In this document: piece after piece, positions 8,820 through 17,558 of the stretch
Layout of the letters: every line of letters starts with the position of its first letter
Position numbering within the stretch: the first letter of the stretch is position 1
Assembly (NCBI RefSeq): GCF_040459645.1
Contig: NZ_JARVHQ010000002.1
Coordinates: 186,001 to 250,000 of the forward strand
Length of the DNA: 64,000 nt
Direction: 5' to 3'
Source of the DNA: Bacillus cereus group sp. RP43
GTDB taxonomy: Bacteria; Bacillota; Bacilli; Bacillales; Bacillaceae_G
The notes under the pieces: generated by a model
Told to the model about the DNA's origin: nothing
Database searches by the model: none
Seen by the model: only the letters and a program-made list of their open reading frames with translations
Translations under genes and position numbers: made by a program

Positions 8820-9296
8820 TTAATTTAAATCTTTTATATACCACGCATTCATAGCAGAATGATCAGAACCTGATAATGGCTCATGTAAAAGCGTAAATCC
8901 AAATTTTTCATATAGTATACATGCAGTTTTTAATTCATGCTGTGTTTCTAAGTAGCACTTTGTATAATGTTTAGCAGCATATGATAAAGCTTTTTCCATT
9001 AACTTCTTTCCAAATCCTAAGCCCTGTGTTTGGGGACTTAAGTATAACTTCTGTAATTCGCAAACTTTTTCAGGTTCGTTAAACGGCGCTATACCAATTC
9101 CACCAACTACGTCTCCTTCCATTTCTACTATCCAATATTTTCCGTGTTTTAAATCAGTATAATATTGGTGAAGATCGTTAAGTTGAGGATCAAAATAAGC
9201 TGTTCCAGGAATCGCTAATCCAAGTGATTTTAATGAATTTTGTATTATTTTTTTAATTTTCACATTATCTTCTTTTTTAATTTCCCGAATAATCAT
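8820..9296 (-). CDS. GNAT-family N-acetyltransferase
   Basis: 158 residues with the GNAT fold. Motif A is in LQKLYLSPQTQGLGFGKKLM (the acetyl-CoA pyrophosphate loop QGLGFG), and motif B is near YEKFGFTLL. It transfers acetyl from acetyl-CoA to an unidentified amine, in the cytoplasm. It is transcribed divergently from a MarR regulator, with a large inverted repeat between the two genes, so control by that regulator is likely. Substrate unknown. Confidence 0.9.
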   Translation of the reverse strand: MIIREIKKEDNVKIKKIIQNSLKSLGLAIPGTAYFDPQLNDLHQYYTDLKHGKYWIVEMEGDVVGGIGIAPFNEPEKVCELQKLYLSPQTQGLGFGKKLMEKALSYAAKHYTKCYLETQHELKTACILYEKFGFTLLHEPLSGSDHSAMNAWYIKDLN

Positions 9297-9362
9297 ATGA
9301 TCTCTCCTTCAATTAGTTTCTTCACGAAAGTTCCAAGTATTTCGAAAATTGTACCCCTAAAT

Positions 9363-9424
9363 GTTGACTGAGTCCACATTATAAGGATACAGTTATGTTA
9401 ATGTTAAATGTGGATTAAGTCAAC
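9363..9424. promoter_or_regulatory. MarR-type operator: 18-bp inverted repeat
   Basis: GTTGACTGAGTCCACATT (9363-9380) and AATGTGGATTAAGTCAAC (9407-9424) match at 16 of 18 positions as an inverted repeat with a 26-base spacer. The pair lies between the divergent GNAT and MarR genes, so it probably covers both promoters. Confidence 0.65.
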
Positions 9425-9437
9425 TAAAGGAGGAACT

Positions 9438-9872
9438 ATGGATAAAGAATTTATTAATGATATTAGACAATTCAATCGTTTTTATACGAAGGTACTTGAT
9501 TTATTTAATAATCAATTTCTAGATACAGAATATTCATTAACCGAAGCACGGATACTATTTGAGATAAGTGAAAAAACTAATTGTTTTGCGAATAATCTCG
9601 TGCAAGAACTTAATATTGATAGAAGCTATATGAGTAGAATTTTACGTAAATTAGAGAGGGAAGAATTAATAAAGAAGAAAAGCTCAGCAATAGATAGTAG
9701 AAAAAACTTTCTTTTTTTGACAAAAAAAGGTGAGGAATTGCTAGATAAAATCAATATTCAGTCAGATGAACAAATATATCAATTATTTAATGGATTAACT
9801 AATAGTGAAATTAATCAAATTCGTAATTCTATGATCGTAATACAAGAAAAATTAGATAAGAAAAAATTTTGA
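9438..9872 (+). CDS. MarR-family transcriptional regulator
   Basis: 144 residues from the ATG at 9438, directly after AAAGGAGG. The winged helix-turn-helix is visible as LVQELNIDRSYMSRILRKLE, with the wing SRKNFLFLTKKG. MarR dimers bind palindromes and release on ligand binding. The inverted repeat just upstream and the divergent acetyltransferase suggest local autoregulation. The effector is unknown. Confidence 0.93.
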   Translation: MDKEFINDIRQFNRFYTKVLDLFNNQFLDTEYSLTEARILFEISEKTNCFANNLVQELNIDRSYMSRILRKLEREELIKKKSSAIDSRKNFLFLTKKGEELLDKINIQSDEQIYQLFNGLTNSEINQIRNSMIVIQEKLDKKKF

Positions 9873-9989
9873 ATGTCCGTACAATTTCTGATTGATTTTG
9901 GAGCAATGTAAAATGCGTTCAAATTGTACGTTTAGACATATCTTAATTAGCCCACTGTTCACTATGCATCTTATTTTGTTAAATATATT

Positions 9990-10019
9990 AAACCATCTCC
10001 CGATATTCGAGAGATGGTT
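9990..10019. terminator. Bidirectional terminator
   Basis: AACCATCTCCCGA and TCGAGAGATGGTT lie between the 3' ends of the convergent MarR and ABC permease genes. Confidence 0.75.
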
Positions 10020-10024
10020 CATGT

Positions 10025-11902
10025 TTATTTATTCACAATTCTATTATAGGAATTAATGGTTAACACGTAGTAAATAAGGTAGATTACACCATACGTTGTC
10101 ATAGCATAAATAAATGAAATGATATTTTGCTGTATGTCCATGCTATATTGTAAGGATACTGACATTGTTAACATGGCTGCATTTAGTATCCCAATAATTA
10201 ACGGAAGGAGAAATATAAATAATGTTTGTTTTGCTATCGTAGTTCGTACTTCTTTTCTATTTACACCGATTTTTCGTAAAATTTCATAACGATTTTTATC
10301 TGAATGTGCTTCTGTTAGCTGTTTGAAGTAAATAACACTTCCTGTTGCCACTAGTAAAACTAATGCTAAAGAGCTAACTACAAAGATTTTCATTCCTGTA
10401 AGTGCCTTTATTTTTTTATACTCTTCGTAGAATGTACGCATATGAGTATCGTTTCCTGCTAGTGTCATTACTATCTCAGATGTTTCTTTGGTTGTTTTTT
10501 CATCCTCTACTTTATAAGCTTTATATGTGATTGGACTGACTTGTTTTGCAACACTGTCAAACATTTCATTATCAATTACAATGTAAAGAAGCTCAGAACC
10601 AGATGTTAGTTGTATCGATTTTTTTTCTAATTTGTTGAGCTTAAAAGTATAATTTCTCTCGGGTAACAGAATGTTGACTTGGTGATTAATAAAATCAGTG
10701 GCTGGTTGATTAATGTATCGCTTAAATGCTATAGCATGCTCACCAGAAAGATTTGGTATATCTCCTAATTTTAGAATATTGTTCATTTTATGAAATACAC
10801 TCTCTGAAATCAAATTAACAGAAAGATCAATTTTATCTTGGAATGGTGCTGAAGTATTCCCTTTTACTTGAATAATCGGGATATCTAGTTGCGCTGTAAT
10901 CGGATGATCTTTGTCTTTTGAAATAACCCGTTTGATTTGATTGTCGGATGTTTCATCTTTTGAAAGATGAATATAGCTAAAAGGAGCTGTTTCATGAGCA
11001 TCTTTTTCAGTGATTGAATATTCAGAGAAACTAGCTTGAAGATATGGTAGTGCTACAGAAATTAGTAATGCGATAACTGTAAGCATAAGGGCATTTCCTT
11101 TTATACGATACAACAAGTGAGATGTTCCAATGATGTTAATCCCTTTATAGTAGTTCGGTTTATTTTTTTGTGCACGCTTTAGTAAATACACAGTTAAAGA
11201 ACGAAATAATAAATACGTTCCAATAGCAACAAGAGGCATAGAAAGCATTGCTGCCTCGTTAAACATAAGCCAATAACTACTTACGAGTAAAATGATCGAA
11301 ACTACGGCAGAAACGATAGATGATTTTGGTACTTTCTCTCCTTTTTTCTCTGCTTGGAATAATTCAATTAATTTAAAGCGATAAATTAAAAGATACGATT
11401 GAAGGGATGTAAAAATTGTAATGACCGTAAATGTAATAGTGGTATTCATAATGGCTTCCATAGGAACGCTAAAACTTACTTCGACCGGAGCACCGACGAG
11501 TTTAAGGAGTAACATGATAAACAATCTGGATAAAATGACTCCTATTACGAGCCCGCATATTAAAGTGATAGCCCCGATAATTACATTTTCAAAAAATAGC
11601 ATTCTTGCGATGATTTTTTTTCTCACGCCAAGTAGGGAGTACATACCTACTTCTTTTTTACGCTTTTTCGTAAAAAATGCATTAGAATATCCGATGAAAA
11701 CCGCTACGAATCCTATTAAAACAAAAGAGGTTTGTGACATTGTACCTGCCATATTATTAACGGCATTTTTAATTTCTGGTGTATACAATAATGAGTTGAA
11801 AGTATAGCAAATCACGACACTAATCACCATAGAGAAAATGTAGAGAAGGTAGTTGTTTAAATTCCCTTTAATATTTTTTTTCGCTAAACTAAATAACGTC
11901 AC
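10025..11902 (-). CDS. Bce-type ABC transporter permease
   Basis: 625 residues from a GTG at 11902, preceded by GGAGGTGG; the longer frame to 11932 has no ribosome site. About ten membrane spans and a large extracellular domain between spans 7 and 8 (roughly residues 295-520) fit the BceB/YxdM FtsX-like family. These proteins detect and remove peptide antibiotics that bind wall precursors, and they signal to a partner kinase. The gene overlaps the ATPase gene by 14 bases (translational coupling) and is divergent from a response regulator/kinase pair. Antibiotic specificity is not readable. Confidence 0.93.
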   Translation of the reverse strand: MTLFSLAKKNIKGNLNNYLLYIFSMVISVVICYTFNSLLYTPEIKNAVNNMAGTMSQTSFVLIGFVAVFIGYSNAFFTKKRKKEVGMYSLLGVRKKIIARMLFFENVIIGAITLICGLVIGVILSRLFIMLLLKLVGAPVEVSFSVPMEAIMNTTITFTVITIFTSLQSYLLIYRFKLIELFQAEKKGEKVPKSSIVSAVVSIILLVSSYWLMFNEAAMLSMPLVAIGTYLLFRSLTVYLLKRAQKNKPNYYKGINIIGTSHLLYRIKGNALMLTVIALLISVALPYLQASFSEYSITEKDAHETAPFSYIHLSKDETSDNQIKRVISKDKDHPITAQLDIPIIQVKGNTSAPFQDKIDLSVNLISESVFHKMNNILKLGDIPNLSGEHAIAFKRYINQPATDFINHQVNILLPERNYTFKLNKLEKKSIQLTSGSELLYIVIDNEMFDSVAKQVSPITYKAYKVEDEKTTKETSEIVMTLAGNDTHMRTFYEEYKKIKALTGMKIFVVSSLALVLLVATGSVIYFKQLTEAHSDKNRYEILRKIGVNRKEVRTTIAKQTLFIFLLPLIIGILNAAMLTMSVSLQYSMDIQQNIISFIYAMTTYGVIYLIYYVLTINSYNRIVNK

Positions 11903-12656
11903 TTGTACCACCTCCAAGAATGGACAATACATCTAATATTTTTTTGAAAAAATCTTTGCCGGAAGAATTCCCCTTTACGAGTTCGGTAAACAGCTTGCCA
12001 TCTTTAATAAATAACACGCGTTTACAATAGCTAGCTGCAAATGCATCATGTGTTACCATGAGGATGGTTGCTTTATCTTCTTGGCTTAATTTTTGCAAGC
12101 TCTCCAATAAGTCTGCTGCCGATTTTGAATCGAGTGCGCCAGTCGGCTCGTCTGCTAATATTAAGCTGGGTTTAGATACCATCGCACGCGAAGCAGCTGT
12201 GCGCTGTTTCTGCCCACCTGAAATTTGATATGGGTATTTATCTAAAATGGAACGAATACCAAAACGCTCTGAAATCTCGTTAACTCTGTTTTCTATTTCT
12301 TGCACATCCATTTTTGCTAGTGCAAGTGGCAACAAAATATTATCTTTCACTGTTAACGTATCTAATAAATTGTAATCTTGAAAAATGAAACCGAGTTTAT
12401 CTCGCCTGAATGCGGATAATTGTTCTTCTTTCATGTTTAGTATGCTTGTCCCATCAATTAAGATCTCACCGGACGTTGGCTGATCTATGGTCGCCAAAAT
12501 ATTTAAAAGTGTGGACTTTCCGGCACCTGAAGGTCCCATAATTCCAACAAACTCACCTTCGCGAACAGTTAAATCAATATCATGTAATGCAGTAAATGTA
12601 TTTCCTTTTGTTCCATACATTTTTTTGATTTGTTTTGCGTCTACTATTGATTTCAT
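11889..12656 (-). CDS. Bce-type ABC transporter ATPase
   Basis: 255 residues. Walker A GPSGAGKST lies at 41-49, then the Q-loop in FIFQDYNLLDTLTV, the signature SGGQKQR, Walker B LILADEPTGALD and the H-loop VTHD. It is the MacB/LolD-like ATPase that powers the overlapping downstream permease. The signature is followed by TAASRAM, where VAIARAL-like sequence is usual. Transcription comes from the intergenic region holding three direct repeats. Confidence 0.95.
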   Translation of the reverse strand: MKSIVDAKQIKKMYGTKGNTFTALHDIDLTVREGEFVGIMGPSGAGKSTLLNILATIDQPTSGEILIDGTSILNMKEEQLSAFRRDKLGFIFQDYNLLDTLTVKDNILLPLALAKMDVQEIENRVNEISERFGIRSILDKYPYQISGGQKQRTAASRAMVSKPSLILADEPTGALDSKSAADLLESLQKLSQEDKATILMVTHDAFAASYCKRVLFIKDGKLFTELVKGNSSGKDFFKKILDVLSILGGGTSDVI

Positions 12657-12730
12657 ATATATAATTCCTCCATCAAAGAAGTTATTTTTTTCTTACAGGT
12701 TTTATTCTATATGATGTAACCCTTCGATAA

Positions 12731-12775
12731 CCTTACAGTTGTGTAGGTTAACCTTACAGTTTTGTCACCTTACAA
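12731..12775. promoter_or_regulatory. Direct-repeat operator between Bce transporter and regulator
   Basis: CCTTACAG occurs at 12731 and 12752 and CCTTACAA at 12768, within longer repeats AACCTTACAGTT(G/T)TGT. Direct repeats about two helical turns apart are typical OmpR-family sites. It lies about 75-120 bases upstream of the ATPase start and is the natural target of the regulator at 12912 (inference). Confidence 0.6.
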
Positions 12776-12911
12776 TAAATATCCCTTTTTTCGTTATCTT
12801 TTCCACTATAATGTGATATAGACGATTATGCTATCGTAATTTAATGCAGAAGTATGAGCGCGTAACATATAACACAAATTATCTTTAATATAAGATTTTG
12901 GGGGAATAACC

Positions 12912-13586
12912 ATGAAAATTATGATTGTAGAAGACGAAAAAACGATTCGAGATATGTTGGGAGAGACAATAGAAAAATGGGGATTTACTACAGTAAAGGT
13001 AGAAGATTTTGACCAAGTATTATCAGTGTTTTTTAAAAATAGTCCTCATCTTGTACTAATGGACATTAATTTACCATCATTTGATGGATTTTACTGGTGT
13101 AATAAAATTAGAGAAACTTCAAAAGCACCGATTATTTTTCTTTCGTCTCGTAATACACCAATGGATATGGTAATGGCGATGAATATGGGTGGGGATGATT
13201 TTATTAATAAACCGTTCCACACAGATGTTTTAATGGCAAAGGTTAATGCACTCCTGCGTAGGACGTATACGTATATAGAAGACATAGAGTTAAAAGTTAT
13301 TGAGCATGATGGAATTGTGCTCAACCTTAAAACCTACAATGTGTCTTATGTGAATGAAGAGATCACGCTAACTAAAAATGAATTTATTATTTTAAAACTT
13401 CTCATGCAAAATAAAGGGACAGTTGTAAGCCGAACAAAGATAATGCGCAGTCTTTGGGCTGATGAAAGATTCGTGGACGAAAACACCTTAACGGTTAACA
13501 TTGCACGGATACGCAAAAAAATTACTGACCTCGGTAAAGAAGGTTTCATTACCACTAAGAAAGGATACGGGTATATTATTTTATGA
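12912..13586 (+). CDS. OmpR-family response regulator of a Bce-type module
   Basis: 224 residues. The receiver domain has the acidic pocket EDE (7-9), phospho-acceptor Asp51 in LVLMDINLP, and the conserved Lys in NKPF. The C-terminal winged helix includes SLWADERFVDENTLTVNIARIR. It overlaps the kinase gene at ATGA, so the two are coupled. It is homologous to BceR/YxdJ and expected to activate the divergent transporter genes. Confidence 0.95.
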   Translation: MKIMIVEDEKTIRDMLGETIEKWGFTTVKVEDFDQVLSVFFKNSPHLVLMDINLPSFDGFYWCNKIRETSKAPIIFLSSRNTPMDMVMAMNMGGDDFINKPFHTDVLMAKVNALLRRTYTYIEDIELKVIEHDGIVLNLKTYNVSYVNEEITLTKNEFIILKLLMQNKGTVVSRTKIMRSLWADERFVDENTLTVNIARIRKKITDLGKEGFITTKKGYGYIIL

Positions 13587-14611
13587 GTTTTTTTCAATAT
13601 ATAAAAGATAAACGATTCTTTTTCATACTGTACTTCATATTAATGTTGTTTGTTTCATTAATTATGGTTGTAAACGATAGTCGGCATCTCGTTATTCAAA
13701 ATCTGCTCTATACTCACGTTATTTGTTTTCTCTCCGTAAGTCTGTATATTACTATTGGATATTATTACCGGAGGTCTTTTTACCTAGAACTAAATGATTT
13801 AATTGAGAATCAGAAGGAAGACTTTCCTGTAGAAATGCTTGAGCCACAAAATTATGAACAAGCTTTATATGTCAAAATGATAAAAATAGTACGGGACAAG
13901 CATTCTAAGCAACTTCAAAAGTTGATTCACGAGAAATTGGATCACCAAGATTTTATTATGTCCTGGGTTCACGAGGTAAAGCTTCCAATTGCCGCAAGTA
14001 GTTTACTTATTGAAAACAGTACGGGAAAAACAGTAGATTTTCTTATAGATAAGTTTGAAGACGAGCTGAACAAAATTGATAATTACGTGGAACAGGCTCT
14101 TTACTATTCACGGATTGACTCATTTTCTAAAGACTATTTCATTACAGATGTGCAGCTGGATCAAGTCATTAAACAAAGTGTAAAGAAATATGCCAAAATC
14201 TTTATCTCGAAACGAATTCACTTTCATATGGAGGAAGCTCAGAAATTCGTACAAAGCGATAGTAAATGGCTTGCATTTATCATAGACCAAATTACAGCAA
14301 ATGCTTTAAAGTATGTAAATGAAGGTGGAGAAGTTTTTTTCCGTTTTGAGGAAGATAATGAAGAAAAACGATTGATCATTCAAGATACAGGCATTGGGAT
14401 AAAGCAAGAAGATATACACCGTGTATTCGAAAGAGGATTCACAGGTTTTACTGGAAGAACCCATACAAAATCTACTGGGATGGGACTGTATCTTGCAAAA
14501 CAAATGGTTTTGAAATTGGGACATGATATTTCTATTCAATCACAAGAAGGAAAGTATACAAGAGTTACCATCCATTTCCCCAAAATAAGAAATTACTATC
14601 AATTGCTGTGA
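13583..14611 (+). CDS. Intramembrane-sensing histidine kinase (BceS type)
   Basis: 342 residues. Two N-terminal membrane spans (about 11-30 and 38-60) with almost no external loop mark an intramembrane-sensing kinase that relies on its ABC transporter for sensing. The phospho-acceptor is His130 in SWVHEVKLP, and the HATPase domain has DTGIGI and STGMGLYLAKQ. The ATG overlaps the regulator's stop codon. It forms a complete four-gene peptide-antibiotic detoxification module with 10025-13586. Confidence 0.95.
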   Translation: MSFFQYIKDKRFFFILYFILMLFVSLIMVVNDSRHLVIQNLLYTHVICFLSVSLYITIGYYYRRSFYLELNDLIENQKEDFPVEMLEPQNYEQALYVKMIKIVRDKHSKQLQKLIHEKLDHQDFIMSWVHEVKLPIAASSLLIENSTGKTVDFLIDKFEDELNKIDNYVEQALYYSRIDSFSKDYFITDVQLDQVIKQSVKKYAKIFISKRIHFHMEEAQKFVQSDSKWLAFIIDQITANALKYVNEGGEVFFRFEEDNEEKRLIIQDTGIGIKQEDIHRVFERGFTGFTGRTHTKSTGMGLYLAKQMVLKLGHDISIQSQEGKYTRVTIHFPKIRNYYQLL

Positions 14612-14639
14612 AAAGTAGACAAGGAATACCTTTAGTATA

Positions 14640-14885
14640 CTTTGTGAACTACTCGCCACTTAGCAAGGCTTGAAGTGGGAGATTCTCAGTTCCACAATGA
14701 AAGCAACTTTTCGTCTCCCTGAGCGTTACTTCGGGGTGTTCCATCCCTAGATGTCCAACGCTTGGACGCTCTTTTGGTACGGTTGATATTTTACGCAGGA
14801 ACCGAATGGCTTGGTTTTCGCACTCAATTTTCTTCCTGCAACCTCATATATCAAGTTATCAAAGAACTTCAGTTAGCCAGTATTT
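14640..14885 (-). mobile_element. TnpB-type IS (IS605 family) 3'-end relic
   Basis: Read on the minus strand, this is about 80-90% identical by eye to 51610-51840. Both copies carry a short frame reading ERPSVGHLG.EHPEVTLRET, which looks like a TnpB C-terminal tail, then AATCTCCCACTTCAAG and TAAGTGGCGAGTAGTTCAC, the typical right-end hairpin. No transposase body is present. It may be a non-autonomous element that keeps the omega-RNA region. Confidence 0.55.
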
Positions 14886-15001
14886 TGCATGGAAACTAAA
14901 TTGCTTTATCATGTCCAGAAAATTGTATGTTTCCGGACACGTTAATATTGAACAAAAATTATAGAATTTCGTCTTTTGTTTAAAAACCGTGTAAACTTAT
15001 C

Positions 15002-15155
15002 TTTGTTCAGATTGTTAATGAATTGAATGAACGAGGAATTAGTTTTTATAGTGTTTATGAAAAGATTACAATGGATCGTTCAAGTGCTACTGGTCAATTT
15101 ATGTTTCATTTATTTGTTTCTTTTGCGGAATTTGAACGTAACTTTATTCGCCTAT
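15002..15155 (+). pseudogene. Serine recombinase (resolvase) fragment
   Basis: IVNELNERGISFYSVYE, then TMDRSSATGQFMFHLF and SFAEFERN, match the middle of Tn3-type serine resolvases. The catalytic-Ser N-terminus and the DNA-binding C-terminus are missing. An IS231-ended miniature element abuts the 3' side at 15171. Probably debris of a Tn3-family transposon. Confidence 0.8.
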
Positions 15156-15170
15156 TATGGGTTAGTACCA

Positions 15171-15289
15171 CATATCCATCAATCTAACAGAACAGGTTGC
15201 CCCAAAAACGATAAAAATGAACTTCATTGCTATAAAAGACTCTAATTTTTCATTTTGGGGCATTATAAAATTTTAACTTGATGGTGATG
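15171..15289. mobile_element. IS231-ended miniature element, 119 bp
   Basis: The left end CATATCCATCAATCTAA and right end TTAACTTGATGGTGATG are terminal inverted repeats. Inside are the mirrored blocks GCCCCAAAAACGATAAAAA and TTTTTCATTTTGGGGC. It has no coding capacity and lies next to a truncated resolvase. Confidence 0.8.
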
Positions 15290-15340
15290 TGGCTGTATCC
15301 CTATAAAAGTATAGTTTTCGTACTTTCATATACAATCATG

Positions 15341-15922
15341 TCACTTAAGTAATGTGAGCGTCGCTGCTATTACATTGTCGACAAATGAACGTTGGGGGCG
15401 AGATTTCATCATAACCGTTAGGCCGATTAACGCTACAATCAGTGCCTGTGCCAAAGACTTTGCATCTGTGTTGACTTCCAGCTCACCTGATTGGATTCCA
15501 CGTTCGATCGTCTCCTGAAAAATGACGGCGAGGTACATTTGATGTTCTCTGGTCAAAATTTCAAATCGCTCATCATGAGGTGCTAGTTCAACCATTGTAT
15601 TGATACAAAAACAACCTTTACTAAGATCTCCTGCGTATTCTTCATTGACGACATCGGCAAAGAAAATAGAAAATGCCTCTTTTACAGAGGAGTGACTTTG
15701 AAGCCTAGTTCGTGTATCAGAGGCCCGAGACATTGTATATCTGCGAAGTGCGGCTTCAAACAATTCTTTCTTATCTCCAAAAGCCGAATAAATACTAGGG
15801 CGTTGAATGCCCATTCTAGAAGTAAGATCACTTAATGAGGTAGCCTCATAGCCCTTCTCCCAAAATAACTGCATTGCTAAATCTAAAACTTGATCCTCAT
15901 CAAATTCGCGGGTTCTTGCCAT
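15341..15922 (-). CDS. TetR-family transcriptional repressor
   Basis: 193 residues. The N-terminal helix-turn-helix is in LSDLTSRMGIQRPSIYSAFGDKKELF (roughly residues 28-55). A C-terminal TetR_C-like domain includes GCFCINTMVELAP. It is divergent from the MFS/oxidoreductase/esterase operon, and near-identical 16-base motifs stand before both transcription units, so it probably represses both. The ligand is unknown. Confidence 0.94.
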   Translation of the reverse strand: MARTREFDEDQVLDLAMQLFWEKGYEATSLSDLTSRMGIQRPSIYSAFGDKKELFEAALRRYTMSRASDTRTRLQSHSSVKEAFSIFFADVVNEEYAGDLSKGCFCINTMVELAPHDERFEILTREHQMYLAVIFQETIERGIQSGELEVNTDAKSLAQALIVALIGLTVMMKSRPQRSFVDNVIAATLTLLK

Positions 15923-16002
15923 TAAGAATTCTCCTCCTCAAACTTTAATTTTATTAATTGTTTTAGGATAGGTGTGTAGGTAATTACAATTGTTGTTTTT
16001 AT

Positions 16003-16018
16003 TACCAAACAGTATGTA
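16003..16018. promoter_or_regulatory. TetR-type operator candidate, regulator side
   Basis: TACCAAACAGTATGTA, 81 bases upstream of the TetR start, nearly repeats the motif at 16148. Confidence 0.6.
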
Positions 16019-16147
16019 ATTATTATATAGTTAGCCATTATCTATGTCAAACCAATCTCCATTCATTTAATATAACATTAACTTTAGTGCAAATAAATCG
16101 TTGACATCATGAATAAGATTAAGTTATATTTACCAGTAATTATATTG

Positions 16148-16168
16148 TACCAAACGGTATGTTATAAT
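16148..16168 (+). promoter_or_regulatory. TetR-type operator overlapping a -10 box, MFS side
   Basis: TACCAAACGGTATGTTA runs into TATAAT (16163-16168), about 30 bases before the MFS start, so a bound repressor would block the promoter. Confidence 0.65.
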
Positions 16169-16198
16169 GAAAAATCTAAAATGATTGGAGGTTAAGGT

Positions 16199-17455
16199 AT
16201 GTGCAAAACAGAGACAAATCTAGAAAATGATCCACTCTACACTAAGATAAGTGATAAATCTTCCATAACAAAACCTAATTTGAATCAACAGCCATCCATG
16301 TCTCATGCTTTGGCATTATTGTTTGCGACTGCCTGTGGAATGTCTGTTGCCAATATTTACTTTGCACAGCCGTTGCTTGATCAACTATCTAATGAGTTTG
16401 GTATTGACCATTCCATTATTGGTGTTGTTATTACCATTACACAGATTTTTTATGGATTGGGCTTACTACTACTCGTACCGCTTGGAGATTTGTTAAACCA
16501 GCGACGTCTAATTGTTGGTCAGATGCTATTATCTACAACAGCTCTGGTTATAGTTGGTACTGCCTTCTCTAGCATGGTACTTTTCGCAGGTATGGCTTTG
16601 GTGGGTCTGCTTGCCGTTGTGACACAGACTCTCGTGGCGTTTGCAGCGACCATCGCTTCCCCTACAGAACGAGGACGTGTCGTTGGCGTTGTAACAAGTG
16701 GGATAGTCATTGGCATACTTCTCGCACGGACTTTTGCTGGTATATTAACAGATCTTGCGGGGTGGCGTTCCGTATATCTATTTTCTGCTGCGCTCATGCT
16801 TTTGATGGTTTTTATGTTTTTAAAGTTGTTGCCCAATGTTGAGCGCGAGGTAAAATCGCTATCCTATCCTCAGTTGATTAGATCGGTGCTTGCTTTGTTT
16901 ATTCAAGAACGAACGTTACGCGTTCGCTCCGTTCTAGCCATGCTGATTTTTGCTGATTTCAGCATTTTGTGGACTTCATTAGTACTGCCACTTAGCACAC
17001 CGCCAATTGCTCTATCTCATAGTGCAATTGGCGCATTCGGTCTTGTAGGTGTGGCTGGAGCCTTAGCTGCGGCACGGGCAGGGAAATTGGCCGATCAAGG
17101 TTACGGACAACGAACGACAGGTATTGCTTTAGCTCTATTATTGATTTCATGGTTGTTCATCAGTTATATAGAGCAGTCATTAATCGCATTAGTGATAGGG
17201 ATAGTTCTACTTGATTTGGCCGTACAGGCAATACATGTCACGAATCAAACCATGATCCTTCCATTGCATACAGAAGCACGGAGTCGACTTACTGCTGGAT
17301 ATATGGTGTTTTATTCTATCGGCAGTGCTGGTGGTTCAATTGCTTCGACTCAAATATACGCATACTTTGGCTGGGGAGGGGTTTCCTTACTCGGAGCATC
17401 TGTCAGTGCTTTCGCTCTTCTTTTTTGGGCTATGACCAGACGGGTTAAGATTTAA
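16199..17455 (+). CDS. MFS transporter, 12 predicted spans
   Basis: 418 residues. A polar N-terminus of about 38 residues precedes the spans. The loop 2-3 motif appears as GDLLNQRRLI, with a second-half counterpart GKLADQGYGQR. The protein resembles drug:H+ antiporters of the YgaY/NepI type. It starts after GATTGGAGG. It is first in an operon with a flavin-type oxidoreductase and an esterase under a TetR repressor, so it may export a compound handled by them. GC content here seems a little higher than around it, hinting at transfer (by eye). Confidence 0.92.
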   Translation: MCKTETNLENDPLYTKISDKSSITKPNLNQQPSMSHALALLFATACGMSVANIYFAQPLLDQLSNEFGIDHSIIGVVITITQIFYGLGLLLLVPLGDLLNQRRLIVGQMLLSTTALVIVGTAFSSMVLFAGMALVGLLAVVTQTLVAFAATIASPTERGRVVGVVTSGIVIGILLARTFAGILTDLAGWRSVYLFSAALMLLMVFMFLKLLPNVEREVKSLSYPQLIRSVLALFIQERTLRVRSVLAMLIFADFSILWTSLVLPLSTPPIALSHSAIGAFGLVGVAGALAAARAGKLADQGYGQRTTGIALALLLISWLFISYIEQSLIALVIGIVLLDLAVQAIHVTNQTMILPLHTEARSRLTAGYMVFYSIGSAGGSIASTQIYAYFGWGGVSLLGASVSAFALLFWAMTRRVKI

Positions 17456-17558
17456 TGAAATAAACGTGTGTTAGCCAATATGAGAAACACGTTACTACCA
17501 TAAAGGAAATGATTAATTTTTTCGACTTAAAATCTAATTGGACTAGGAGAGATAACAA

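Noticed and set aside
8656..8844. Minus-strand Gly-Ile repeat frame
   Set aside because: It is only a translation of the hexanucleotide tract with no start signal.
8342..8854. Plus-strand frame of 170 codons with an Ile-Pro repeat across the HU gene
   Set aside because: It is antisense to the well-supported HU gene and reads the CAATAC microsatellite; no ribosome site.
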